Shown here: positions 1 through 12,900 of the stretch, one piece after another
Numbering within the stretch: the first letter of the stretch is position 1
Layout: each line of letters starts with the position of its first letter
DNA from: [Clostridium] symbiosum ATCC 14940
GTDB taxonomy: Bacteria; Bacillota; Clostridia; Lachnospirales; Lachnospiraceae
Assembly (NCBI RefSeq): GCF_000466485.1
Contig: NZ_KE992872.1
Span: 1-47,387 of the forward strand
DNA length: 47,387 nucleotides
Direction: 5' to 3'
The notes under the pieces: generated by a model
What the model saw: the letters and a program-made list of their open reading frames with translations, nothing else
Told to the model about the DNA's origin: nothing
The model's database searches: none
Position numbers and translations under genes: made by a program

Positions 1-33
1 TTCCGGACGCGTCCTCCAAACCTCAGTTAAATC
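1..33. repeat. Left copy of a 33-bp inverted repeat
   Basis: The reverse complement of this stretch matches 22674-22706 at 31 of 33 positions. Both copies contain the palindrome GGACGCGTCC. The match stops at position 33 on the inner side, while the outer side runs off the window, so the true repeat may be longer. The two copies face each other across the whole surface-protein locus. Confidence 0.85.
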
Positions 34-57
34 CCCATGTTCCTGTGACCAATAGCC

Positions 58-957
58 TTATGACTCGTCTGGGACCTCCTCCCCCTCACTGAGCAGTCCG
101 GAGGAATCCAGCCAGCAAAGCCGTCCCTCTTTCATAGCTGTTCTGTCTGCCGCCATATAACCGTCTGCGTCAAAATAATACCAGTTTTCATCCAGATACA
201 TCCAGTTATCCTGAGGAAATGTCCCATCCTTCAGCCAGTATCTCCATCCCTCCTCACAAAGCTCCCAGCCGCTTTGGTTCTCATCCCTGTCTGCGTATTC
301 CATACGGTTCTTACCGGCCTTGTCTTCGTCCAGGGACAGCCATTCCGATTCCACCGGAATCCCCTTTTTATCATTGATGGAAAGGGGATAAACCTTATAA
401 TGATAAATTCCGCGTTCCCGCATCAGCGGTGAAAAATCATAGGTGGTTCCCTGGGTTTTATGGGGATGGCCTATCCGTTTTGAATTTCTGTAAAGAAGAA
501 CCATATAGGCATATGCATTGTCTGCTTTGTCCCATTCTGCCATTGTTTCCCGAAACCGGGCATTCCCGATTTCTCCGGTTACATCGCAGAGTCCTTCCGC
601 TTTGACGGACAGGCTCAGCGTCCCTCTTCCGTTCTTTCTGACTGCCTTGCTGCACGACGCCCTGATGCCGGTCAGCCTGATATCCGACTGGGTCATAACC
701 GCAAATTCATTTCCCTCTAGTGCCGTCAGTTCCACCTCATAAATATCCTCCTCATTTTTTTCAATGCCGCTGACTTCGTAAGCCTCACTGTCTGTCTGAA
801 ACTCTGCCTCCGGCCTTCCGCTTTCATCGAAGTCTTCGGCCGTAAGCCTGAGCCTGACCTTTTTTATCTCTGCCGCCATGGCGGGGAAATTCCCCGTCAC
901 GGCAAGCAGACAGGCTGCTATTGCAGAAAATATCTTTTTACCTGTCCTTTTTCTCAT
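58..957 (-). CDS. Secreted protein with C-terminal wall-binding repeats
   Basis: 299 aa. The N-terminus (basic MRKRTGKK, a hydrophobic run, then AMAAE) is a Sec signal peptide. The middle (about residues 30-215) matches no family I can name; it contains a fibronectin-like AYMVLLYRNSK strand. The C-terminus (about 228-290) is rich in aromatic/glycine repeats such as YWLKDG, WYYFDADGYM and LCWLDSSG, the style of choline-binding or cell-wall-binding repeats (CW_binding_1 family), which would hold the protein non-covalently on the wall. The start codon overlaps the stop of the giant gene upstream in an ATGA arrangement, so the two are probably translationally coupled and made together. The protein may be an accessory or partner of the giant adhesin. 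Secretion is well supported; ligand and function are unknown. Confidence 0.8.
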   Translation of the reverse strand: MRKRTGKKIFSAIAACLLAVTGNFPAMAAEIKKVRLRLTAEDFDESGRPEAEFQTDSEAYEVSGIEKNEEDIYEVELTALEGNEFAVMTQSDIRLTGIRASCSKAVRKNGRGTLSLSVKAEGLCDVTGEIGNARFRETMAEWDKADNAYAYMVLLYRNSKRIGHPHKTQGTTYDFSPLMRERGIYHYKVYPLSINDKKGIPVESEWLSLDEDKAGKNRMEYADRDENQSGWELCEEGWRYWLKDGTFPQDNWMYLDENWYYFDADGYMAADRTAMKEGRLCWLDSSGLLSEGEEVPDES

Positions 958-3900
958 TCTTTTTTATCCTCCCTGCTTCTTTTGTTTCTCCTTGACCACA
1001 GCATAATTGTTCCGCATAAAAGGAGAACTGCCAGAATCAGCTCCCCGGCCCGTCCGCCGCTGTCTCCGGCCGGAGCCAGCGGAGAAAGCCGTTTCCTCTT
1101 AAGGAATATATTTCCTGTCCCTTTCAGATTTCTGTCATAATGAACCGTAATTAAACCAGCCTTTTCTGACAGCGGGTAATTCGGAATCTGAATTTCTTTT
1201 ACTGTGCCCTCGTTTCCTGTTACGGTAAATTGATATTCGTCCGGGGAAGGGCCGTATCCCTGTGGTGCTTTTATTTCCATCGCAATATAGGTTCCCGGCC
1301 CGGGCAGTTCGAGCCGCACACGTCCTCCGTCTCCTGTGGATACATTTTTTAAGAAACGGCCGTCCCCGTGATAGATGGCAAATTCGGCTCCGGGCAGGCC
1401 TTTCATCGTGACCCCGTCGTATTTATGGAGGATTACAGTCAAATCACTGTCCTTACCGGTTTTATCCGGCGGATTTTCAGGCTTCTTTCTGTCTTTCATC
1501 CTGACCGTAATCTTCTCTTCTCCGGCAGAAACCGTAAATTTCACAGGCTCCGCCCTCTCATAGCCATATGGCGCTTCCTCCTCTATAGCCGTGTAAGTCT
1601 CTCCCTCCTTCAGGATCCCCGTGACCTCATGCGCAGCGTCATCCCGGCTGAGGAACCGGTATACTTCTCGTCCTCTCCTATCCTCAATCCGTATTAACGC
1701 GCCTCCCAGAAAGCCCGTCTCCGTCGTTCCATCCGCCTCCAGGCCAATCTTTTCTATTAAAACACTGGTGGGAACGTCCATCATTACGACCTGATCCATG
1801 CTGCCGTCTTCTGACACTGTGAAGGTCACCGGTTCCGCCGTTCTGTACCCGGCAGGCGCGGTAATTTCCCGCAGAATATAGGTTTTACCGGCCTCCAGTT
1901 TCCCTTTCAGCACATGGGCGGTTCCATCCGACACCCACTTTTCTATCCGGATGCCGCTTTCATCGGTAATTTCCAGCTCTGCTCCTGACAGCCCTTCTTT
2001 TGTCTCTGCGCTGATTTTAGAGACATCCACCCTGGTGGGCCTGTCACTCACTCTGATTAATGTATCGGCGCCGTCTTCAGAAACCGTAAAAAAGAGATCC
2101 TCTGCCCTTAAATATCCCTTCGGCGGACTTATTTCAGTCAGGCAGTAGGTCTTTCCCGGTTCCAGTAAAGCCGATGTCTCATGCAGCTGTCCGTCGGATA
2201 TCCACTCATCAAGGATTGTCCCGCTCTCATTCTTCAATTGAAAATGGGCGCCGGGAAGCTCGTCCACACCATTCACCTCCGTTTTGCCAAAGAGAACACG
2301 GACCGGCTGATCTTTCATATCCAGCCCGTCTGCCGAGGCGGATTCATCCAGCAGAAATGTTGTCTTTCCTGTGACAAGCTCTTCTCCGTCCGAATAACAG
2401 GTTACCTCTGTCAAATGGAAGGCGTCTCCCTTTTTTAACAGCTCTCTGACAGAGCCATCATTCATTTTATACAGGAATACCGCGCTTACCGCTTTCCGCC
2501 CGGTTGTTCCTTCTGTGTTAAATTCGGCTCTGCCGTCTGGTTCCGCCTCCGTAATTTCTTCCACATGGTATCTTGTATTCCATGGGATGCCGGTGAGCAC
2601 CACGTGTTCACCGCCTCCCAGCGTGAGAACTCCGCCGCTTTTGAATACCCCCTCTCTGTCGCCGGTATAAGGAAAGCTGCCTTTTAACTGCATACCCGTC
2701 TCATCACACAACTCCAGCCTGTACTGCCATTCCCGGCCTTCAAGCTGCCCGGCCGCAGTTCCCGACAGACAGCTCACCACAGAAAGGCTTCCTTCCCCCG
2801 CAACCGGGTTTTCCTGTAAGAATGCGGCATTGTCTATCTGTGCCCTGCAAACGATTTTCTCTTTTGCCTCCTTTTTCACCGCTGCGGTCAGAATGATTTT
2901 TCTTTCTTCTCCTGGAAGAACTCCCTTTAATGTCATCCCGACGGCGCTTTGCTCATCTTCCCTCCACTCCGGTTCAGAATTAGCGGGCATAAACTCAGTC
3001 TGGGGATCCAAACATGCCGTAACTTTGATGTCCCTTTTCTCTTTCTTCGTATTTTTGCAGGTAATTTCGTATTTAATAACCGTATCCGGCATGACTGCCG
3101 CTCCATATTTTCCGTTATCACCCACGGTTTTGATATTGTTCTTTTCTTCGTATTCAGGGTTGCAGATGATGTGCCGGTACCCGAATCCCTCTCTGTTTTC
3201 AACCTCCCATTCCTCAAGCAGCCCTCCGCTTGATGTCTCAGCCTTCAGGACCGTCTTTTCTGCCGTCCTAAGACTTGGCCTGTATTCCCCAGCTGCATCC
3301 AGATTCATTCTGAATACCAGACGCCGGGTGATTCTGGAATTCTGATCGGTAAAGAAAGTAATTTCTTTTTCCTCATACAGGGCATCCTGCTCAATGCCGT
3401 CGGCTGCCGTCAGGGGCGCAGTCTGATAAGAGGGGACCACTATCGTTTTCTCTGTCCCAATCCGGGTAAGCCAGACCTCTGTCTTCACCGCTTTTCTTCC
3501 CTGAATAGATACTTCCTCCACCGCATCCTGAAAAAGCTCGGCCGTCTTAAGGTTTACCGAACGCTCCTGTTCATGGATACTGCTGATTTTCCTGCCGTCG
3601 TCCGAGAGAACAAACAGAACAGGCTCCGCCTTCAGATACCCGGCAGGGCTTTTAAGCTCTTTCAGGAAGTAAACGCCTCCGGCCGTCAATTTTCCTCTGA
3701 CTCTGTGTCTCGTCCCGTCGGAAACCCACTCTTCGCATGGTTCGCCAAACGGAATGTATTTTCCGTCCTCTTCGGCCGCCTGGTAAATAGCCAGCCTCGC
3801 TCCTGCAACAAATTCGCCGGTATAAAAATCCGACTTGGATATGCCGATGTCAGTCGGCTCATTTTTCACCTGCCAATTGAAAGCGAGTGTCTCCCCGTCT

Positions 3901-6900
3901 TCCTTGCCGTCGAAATAGAAGGTTTGTATCGTCGGTGACAGAGCATATTTCTCCGGAGCAGCCAGCTCCCTTATGGTGTATTTATCCGGAATCCATTTTC
4001 CGTCTCTTACTTCCCCTGTCCTCAGCCCGGTCAGTTCTGCGCATCCTTTTTCGTCGGTTACAATGGAATAAATCTCTCCCGTATTACAGTTTTTCACTTC
4101 AAACTTTGCTCCCGGAAGTTCTTTTCCACTGTCCGATGCCTCTTTCTCTATCCTTATTTTCCCTTTCTTCAGGCGGTTCCTGGCGGTAACGCGCAGGATT
4201 CCATTCTCCGTCCTGTCTCCGGGGATTTCTATTCTCTGCGGTTCCATCCGTGCAAAGCCTTCCGGCGCTCTATGCTCTGCTAAATAGTAAATCCCCTCCG
4301 TAAGGAAACCAATCCGGCGCGGCTTCATCTCCCCGGCCAGAAACCCATCCGGTATCGTTCCATCGTAGTAATCCTTCATCGTATAGAAGCCCTCTTCCCC
4401 CGAAATCCAGGTATCTTCCAGGTATTGGTTTTCCTTTATGAAATTCCCGCTGCTGTCCGAACGATACAGGGCCAGTTCTGCTCCCGCCAGACTTTTTCCG
4501 TCTTCAGAAACCTTATCAATATAAAGATAGAGTGGCTTGTTCTTTACGGAGTATAGCTGGATGTCCGCTGTCTCTTCCACGTCAAGGATTCTGTCCTCCG
4601 CCTTCTCAAATCCGTCCGGAGCCTTCTGTTCCGCCAACCTGTAGCGGCCGCGCGGTATATAGTCGAACCGGTGGTTTCCCGAAGGGGTGTCATAGCTCAC
4701 CGCATTGGGAAAATGTCCGGATTCCAGCTTTTTATAGTTAAACTTATAATCATAAACATATCCTCCCGTTCCCTCCGGTGTCATGTTCTTCCCTGCGCAT
4801 ATCAAAATCTGTTTTCCTGTATCTGTCTCCCATATCTGCCGCACTGATTCGTTCTTCTGCGTATTCTCGGAGGATATACGCTTTGCCGATCTCTGTGCCA
4901 GCCATCTAACCGTCAGGGCATTCTCATCATTTGAATAGCTACTGATAAAGCCCTCCCTGTCCAGCGGTTCCATGCCCTCCTGGAAAATCAGAGTGTCCTC
5001 CTCCAAAATGATCTTAAAACCGTCCGATGTCCGGAACACTCTGTCCGAAGCGGAAGCTCTCACTGCCAGACGCTCCGTCTCCCACGACAGGCTGTCAAAT
5101 CCGGTTCCATATCGGCTGAACATTTTCTCATAATTATAGGTAAAACCGCTGGGCGACAATTGCCTGCCCGGGTTAAAGAATTTTCTGATTGTATCGGAAA
5201 TCCCCGTCTTCCTGTATCCTGATGTGTCGACAACCGAAGTATATTCGCGGCAGTCATCGGTTGTCCACTCGTCTGCCAGGTTATTTTCCGCATCGTAAAG
5301 GGCAAATTCTGCGGGATTGCTGTTGGCAACCGGAAGTCTGCCGCCGTCCGTCTCTAAGTACTTGTAAATTTCCAATTTCGTATGATCGTTCGGAAGTACA
5401 AAGTATTGCAGCCCCTCATTCTCCCGGATCTCAATTCCCATCGACGAAGCGACATAACCGGACGGAGTATCCGTCTCCTCCAGGATATATAAGCCTTTCG
5501 GGATGGCCTCCAGATATAGGGGCGCCGCGCCTGTCACCCATTGGGCTGTAAACGTCTGTTCCCGGTTCTGTTCATCGAGTGCCGTCCAGCTTGCAGGCGT
5601 TTCTTCCGCCTTTTCCAGACGGTATCCGGAAGACTGATTGCCAATGCCTTCAGGCCCGGTCCGTCTGGCACGGTACAGGGCCAGTCCGGCCCCTGCCACG
5701 CAGCCGTATGAAAAACCGGCTTTTCCTTCTGTCCTGAACTGCGTTTCTTCCAGGACCTGATCCTTGTCAATGACCCTGACACGGAAAGACTCCGGGGCAT
5801 CCAGCTTTTCAAAGTATCCGCTGACAGGCCGGTCGGTCATCTTCACCTTCTGGATTTCAGAACCGTCCTCAACCGCCAGTCCTTTAGGCATTGCCTTTAC
5901 ATAGCCTTTGGGAGCTTTCAATTCCTCCAGAATGTAGAGCCCCGCCGGTACGCGTTTGAGTACATCCACCTGTCCGTCTGTCATATCACTTCGGAACGGA
6001 TCGTCCGGGGCCGCTTCCCCTGTTGTCCAGGTATTGGGAATAATATAACTCTCTCCCTGGCGGCGGTTCAGCGGCCGGTCGTCCCCCGCCTGTTCCGGTT
6101 CTGCGCCGATATCCAGTAAATCCCGGTTTGTTTCAATCCTCCAGGCATTGTCATTGTAGGCTTTCAATTTATCGTCATACCGGTACCGGACATAATCCCC
6201 GTCGCGGTCATAGACGGGACTGCCCTTTGAGTACAGCTCTTCCGACTTCTGATAGTAATCGGGCTGTCCGTGACCATTCAACACTGGATTCATCACTTTA
6301 CGGAACGCGCCGTCCTTATAGGTTCCGATTGTAAACTCGTCTTTTGTATCGGCGTTTATGGTGGCAATACGGCTGGTCGTAATCTTTTCTCTGGCAATGA
6401 CATTGCCGTATTCATCTTTTGAAATCCTGACCGGCCACACCATAATCCTCCCGTCATCCGCCTCCACATATGCCATCCCTGTGTACGGCGCAGTCCGGCT
6501 GTCCCGGTTCTTGTCTGCATCCAGGTGAAACATTTCTGTCCCCGCCGGAACCTTTTCAAAAACGTGATCCTTTTCGTTATATTTTAGTTCCTCATAATTG
6601 GGGCAGATAATCTCTAAAAACGGTGTTCCGTTTTTTAATCCATAGATTGGTTCGCCATTTTTAGCCTGTATCTTCCGCGCATTTTTGTCATAACCGTACT
6701 GAATGCCTTTTTCCTCCGTCAACACCTCCAGGCCGCCCAGATCATAGTAAAGAATATCCGTATTTTCCCGTTCTACGGTTTTATAGCTCCAGGTGCCCTC
6801 TCCCTTGTCATCCTCCTGATCGTTATAGGTGTAATGCTCAAAATCCGTGAGTCCGTCACTGCCCGGCTCTGTCTTATCAAGCACGAATTTAATCTGTGTC

Positions 6901-9900
6901 CCGGCGAACCCTTTTTGCACATACATATTCATCACATTTCCATACCGATCCCGCTCTACATTCACACCGTCAAACTGGAAATCTTCACTGTCTCCGTTTA
7001 CTTTCACCTCAATGGCATCATAGAGCGTCATCACCGCACCCGGAAGATATCGGTTCATGTCACCGGCCGTATTCAACTGCTTTTCCAGCCATGCTTTCCC
7101 GGTGAAAACGCCATCTTCATATAAAATCTCAATTTTCTCACCGGCGGCCTGTTTTGCCTTCAGCGCATCCAGAAACCCCTTCTTCCAGCCATAACCCAGA
7201 TACGACCCGGAACTGTTGCAGGCCAATTCCAGGTTCTCCAAACCATACCGGCCCTTCAGCTCCGTAATACTGCCCTCCAGGCGGCCGTTCAATTCATATT
7301 TCACCTTATCCTCATCCGGTTTCGCTTTCGTCATTTCCAGGCGGATCGGAGTATTGTTCAGATACAGCCTCGCCACATCTCCGGTATCGAGTGTTCCGGT
7401 AACTGCTTCCTCATAAAGCGCCGCTGCCACCCGGTTATCCCGTTCCCCGTCTAAGTAATAATTAACTTCGTCGGAGTAAATTTCAATTGCAGCCGGCTTG
7501 CTCCGGACGTAACCGGCCGGCGCTTTAATCTCACAAAGCACATAGCAGCCGGCTCCTAAAGGCTGCGGTGTCTCCAGATATCCTACATTTTGGCTGCCGT
7601 TTGCTTTTCCTCTGTCTTTCGTGGTGGTATAAGCCTTAAATTGCCCTGTCTTTTCACCTGACGCATCGGTCATAATAATCATCTCCGATTCCTTACAGAC
7701 TGGCGTGCCGGCGGGGACGGTCCCATAATATTTTCCGTTATAGGGAACCTGCCAGGGAAGCGAAGGTCTGGCAAAAGGTGTGATATTATTCGCTCCCATC
7801 GCCTCCAAAAATTCTTTACTCCCGGAAATTACCGTATCCTGTTCATAGAATTTCACCCGGCCGTTGCTGTTTCCGGCATCTTCACGGTCTGCACTGTAAA
7901 GGGCAAATATTGCACTGTCATGCAGAATATTTTCCCCTGTCTCGGAATCCAGTTTTTCTATCCTGAGCCGGGAAGTATAGAACGTATTGCGGTATTTTCC
8001 ATCTGCGTAACCGGAAAATGCGGCCGCACTGTACTCTTCGGCATCTGCCGGCTCTGTCACTGACCATGGAACCAGCGCAGCAAAATAAAGGCCGTCATAT
8101 CCGGTTCGTACGCCGGTGATGGTTTTTACTCCATCCTTGAAATAAAAACCGGACGGATTGTTGTCATCATCGGCCGGACCATGCAGAAAGAATACATCAT
8201 CGGCTGTTCCAGCCTGTTCAGAAAGCGATGCGTAGTGATAATATTTTTCTACTTTCTGATTGCTCCGGTAATCACTGGCTATGTTCTCACATTCGTAAAC
8301 ATCCTTGTATGGATCGAATGCTTCCTGAGTGACTGTAAATCCCTGATAACTGTAATCGCCGCCCGGATAGGCTATTTTTCCCGTCAGCTTATCTGCAGCC
8401 AGCCCATATTTATATACTTCAAAATCTCCGTCACGATTGTGTGCCCGTATCACATAGTCTCTCAAATCGCCTGTATGCGCAGCCGACCACTCTTCGTTCA
8501 TCCTGATTAGGTATTTCTTTTGTAAATTTTCCGGCGTATCCGTACCGGTGTATTGATATATATCACAAAGTTTTTCCGGTGATACCACATTGCCGCCGTC
8601 TTCATAGAGAGCCGGAAGAACGATTTCCTTCGGTTTATCTGTCTTATAATGTTTATTGTAAAAGTCTCCCAGTCCGGCGCTGTACGGCTGCTGCTCCACC
8701 GCAATATACGCCCCATATGGCAGATATTTCGACACACCATAGAAATATCCGTCCTTCGATGTTTCAAGGCCGTTTCCGGCTGTTTTCCGGAGTGTATCGG
8801 CCGCCAGGGTGGTCCGATCTTTGTCGCTTCCCCCATCTGTCTCGCTGTCCCAGGCAATCGAATAGATTTCGTCCAAATCATAAGTAAAAAACGGCTTCAG
8901 GTAATTTTCTGCTTTCAAAATGGCCTGCAGCAGCGCCTTATCATAAATTTCCTCCTGATAGGTTTCACCGGCTCCGGCCGCCTGGCTCTCTCCGCCTCCG
9001 TTATCCTCCGTTATCTTTTTCACTTCACCATCCAGATACCATGTAATGGCGAACTGGCGGACCGCATCAGAGCGCTTTGCATTCTCCCTGGCCGGTTCAG
9101 ATGTATTCACCCGGTTCTCCGTCTCTGAATTATTGTGAACTGCCGGGTATGCTTTTTCCCCGCCGGCTGTCCCGAATATTAATTCCCGGATGAAGGCAAA
9201 TGGCTTATGGGAGGTGCTTGCGTTATCCTTCCTGTCCCATTTATCATGATTGGCAGTCTGGAGAGCATCAAAAAACTTATCATAATTGTAATTTTCCACC
9301 TCTCTCGTTTGACCGTCCCCATCCTCCATTGTCCTGGTTGTCGTTTCAAGCAGTCTGGTATAACCCGGGTTCTGATTTTCCCCGATCATTTTGTTCTCCT
9401 CATAAGGATACAGGCTTTCATTCACGGTGACGGCTTCTTTCCATACATTGTTATTGATAGAACCCGCGGTCAGGGAATTTTCCTTGTGCGGCACTTTCGT
9501 GTAGAATTTTTGCACACCGGCATACGGTTCTTTTACCGGATAAGCTTTTCGGTAATTTGTTATATCTGCCTCGTTTCCATTCCGATCGAGCCACACTATT
9601 CCTCCAGCTTCATCCCGGTACAGTCTTTCCAGATTTGATTTTAGATATAGTTTAAAACGGAAATTCGGAAGTTTTGATGCGTTTTCCGCCCTTCCTCCCG
9701 GCCCGTCTGTGAAACGGTCCTGATGGCCTGCATCGGCATTGGTATTGTGCGCATAAGTTCCTTCCGGCGTTGTCTGAATATCTTTCACAATTTTAATCTT
9801 CTGGCGGATTGCCCGTTCAAATACCTGGGCCGGCTGCTCCCTTGTTCCGCCATCCTGATAAAGCTTTTCTTGTCCGGGATAGGCCAGACTTGTAAGAAGC

Positions 9901-12900
9901 ACGTAGGTGTTATCTCCCACCAGGTTCATATTTTGATAATCCAGGTATGCTTTTGCTCTGGCTTGCTTTACATGCACATAGTAGCTTGCGCTGTTCATCG
10001 GACGTCCGGCAACAAAACCGGCTCCTAAAACGGAAACGTCTGCCGCTGATAAAATTACCTCTTTTTCCTTCAGAACAGCCTTGAATTCTATTGTCTGGTC
10101 ATGACCGGCGTTCGTATGTGCAGTCCCGTAGGAATCGGTATAAGCTGCATTTACCGGAAGGACATACGTTCCATCCGCCATCCGCTCTGCCGGTACCTTT
10201 TGCCACTTAACATCTTGTACCTCCTGCAGCTTTGTGCTTGTGACTTCCCGGTACTCAAACGCCCGGATCAATGCTCCGCTGCTGTCCCGCACTAATTCCC
10301 CGCTCTGATAATAGACATTTTCTTTTACTGTTTTTGATTGTAGGTTCCCGTCTCGATCCGCAACGGCATCGGTTATCAGAGTGGCGCTTCCAAGGGCCGC
10401 AGAACCGCCGGCCCCCTCCCGGTAATCTTCATACGTACCAAACGCTGCGTAATCCGGATTATTGGAATATGCCGCATAAATGTATCTCGGCGGCAGTGAA
10501 CTGTCACCCGGAATATGGGGCACTGCATGATAAATAATACTGTCCGCCACCGGATCATTTCCTAAAACCATAAAGTTTTCCGGCTTTCCAACGACACCGG
10601 CATACACGGTGAATATGTAATCAAAGCCAGACGCCTCAACTGCATCGATTCCTCCATAGCTGTAAAACGGATTGTTGTCGTAATAGTTCAGGATTGAAAG
10701 TATGGCATCACCCACGGTAAGGGCGGTTCCATCCGGCCTTTGGCCTGCAATGGCGACCCGCCGCACAGGGGAACCGTAAACCGTATATGCAGCCTGGCTC
10801 CCCGGAGTCACTCCAGACAATCCGTACCGATCCTCCTCTCCTTGCCGCACCCCGGTATCAAACTCACCGGTATCGATCGTGGAATAACGATAGCCTCCGC
10901 CCGGCAGGGGTCTTCCCGGCGTTGACTTCCCGTTTTTTCTCAGTGCCTTTTCCACTTTCCCTTTCACAAATAAAAGATTTCCGGAAGTAAATGTTTCAAC
11001 TAGCATCGACTGATTTTCGTCTTCCGTCATTCCCCCATCGGCCTTATTTAGAACGGCCTGTATAAGAGCTTTGTCCAGTGGCCGGACCGTAACCTGCCGG
11101 AACCGTTCGGCCACATAATTTATTGGCACCTCTTTCATCATTGGACTTCCATCCGGATTATATTTCAAATATTGGTGATCGTTTTCTGCGCGGATATACC
11201 GGGGACTTCCATCCGGATTGGTCAACAGGACTTTTTCATACGTTCCGGTTCCCACCTGTACCTCAATCTGTCTGGTTCCTTCCTCTCTGCGATAGAACTC
11301 AGCGCCTTTCGGAAGGCCGGACAGGACAATATCATATTTCTGCTCCTTCGTATCTTTTGAACGGGCCGCAAAGTACAAGTCATTCGGCCTGGCTCCGGTT
11401 CCATCATCGGATGTCTGCTCATCGGCAAACAGCTGCTGTGTAACCACTGCATGCCCTTTCGATTCTTCCGGGGCCTTTACCTCTAAATCCTGTCCGAAAT
11501 TTGTTATATCATTGGCCCGGTTTCCGATTGACAGCTCATATCCTTCGGAACGGGACAGCTCTTTGACATAATAGTCCCCCATCAGAAGGGGCCGGCCGAT
11601 CCAGCAATTTCCATTATTCGCTTCATTGTCTGTATATTGTCTCCGGTACTGGCCGTCCTCTGAATAATCATCATAAGAGCGCTCCGACCGGTAGAGATTC
11701 TTTGGCGCTTTCTCCCTCCACCCGTCGCCGGTGTCAACGACAGCTCCCATTTGATAATCATAGGCCCGACCCGGCGCTTCCGTGATGGCAAGAAAAGAGG
11801 CATCTCCGTTTTTATCCGTTGCTGCGATCGCAACCAGGTTGTTTGCCCGGTAAACCACTCCCGTCTTTCCGTCCGGATGGGAAATATCTTCCGCTGCAAA
11901 CAAACCGTAGACCGCTCCTTCCAGCGTTCCGTCCCCCTGAGCATCCCCATATGCGCTGTAATTAGATGATTCACCGGAAGCCAAATCAATATCCTTTTTG
12001 TTAATATGAAATTCCCCTTCTGTCCGGTGATCGTAAATCCTCCAGGCATTTCCTTCCCTATCTGCATTATTGCAGTGACTGTAATTACCATCCGGCCCAT
12101 AATCCGTGCCGGCTCCACTGCTCTCTGCGGCCAGTGCCTCCTCATAAGCCGGCCAAAACAGATCCCGCCTCATTGTCTCCATTTCCCTGACGTTGGGATT
12201 TCTGAATGAAGATGCCGCATGGTACCATTGAAATGCTGCTTCTGAAGGGGTGACTGCTTCTGAAGGGGTGGCTGCCTCCGATGGTGTAGCTGCCTGTGAT
12301 GGTGTAGCTGCCTGTGATGGTGTAGCTGCCTGTATATCATTTTTCTCATCTTCATCAATAAACTGAAATACGGGGTTAGACGGTGCAAATTTTCTATTGG
12401 AAGTTTTTTTCTCCTGCTCTTCTGCTGACTCAATTTCGTTTTCATCTGTTATAGCTTCAGGCGTAAGATACGTCACAATGTCCTGGACAGTCGTTGCAGC
12501 TTCCTGAAAAAGCTGCTTCGCCACATTCTTACGAATCGGTTCGACCTCTTTCTTTTCTTCCGTTTTCTCTGTTACAGCAGTTCGATTAGAATAGCCGGCT
12601 GCTCCGCTTTCCAGCGTTTCTTTTTTACTGTACCCGCCGGCAAAAAATGCATTTGCACCGGCCTCCGATGAATCGGTTGTAATAATTTCCACCGGGAGAT
12701 CGTCAGCATGAAGATCGTGCCGGATATAACCATCCCTTGCCTGAAACTCCGTATAGGCGTAACTGTATTTCAAGGATATAAACTTCTCATATGTTTCTTG
12801 CATGTCCTGATAGCAGCCTGATTCTTCATATGCTGTGTCGGAATCCGGCTCTGTTGTATTTCCACCGTCCGGAGTGCTGCCCTCGTCTCCGCCTGAACTT

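Noticed and set aside
11582-12145. 187-codon frame inside the giant adhesin gene, and similar long frames on both strands
   Set aside because: They overlap a well-supported coding sequence and have no start signals.
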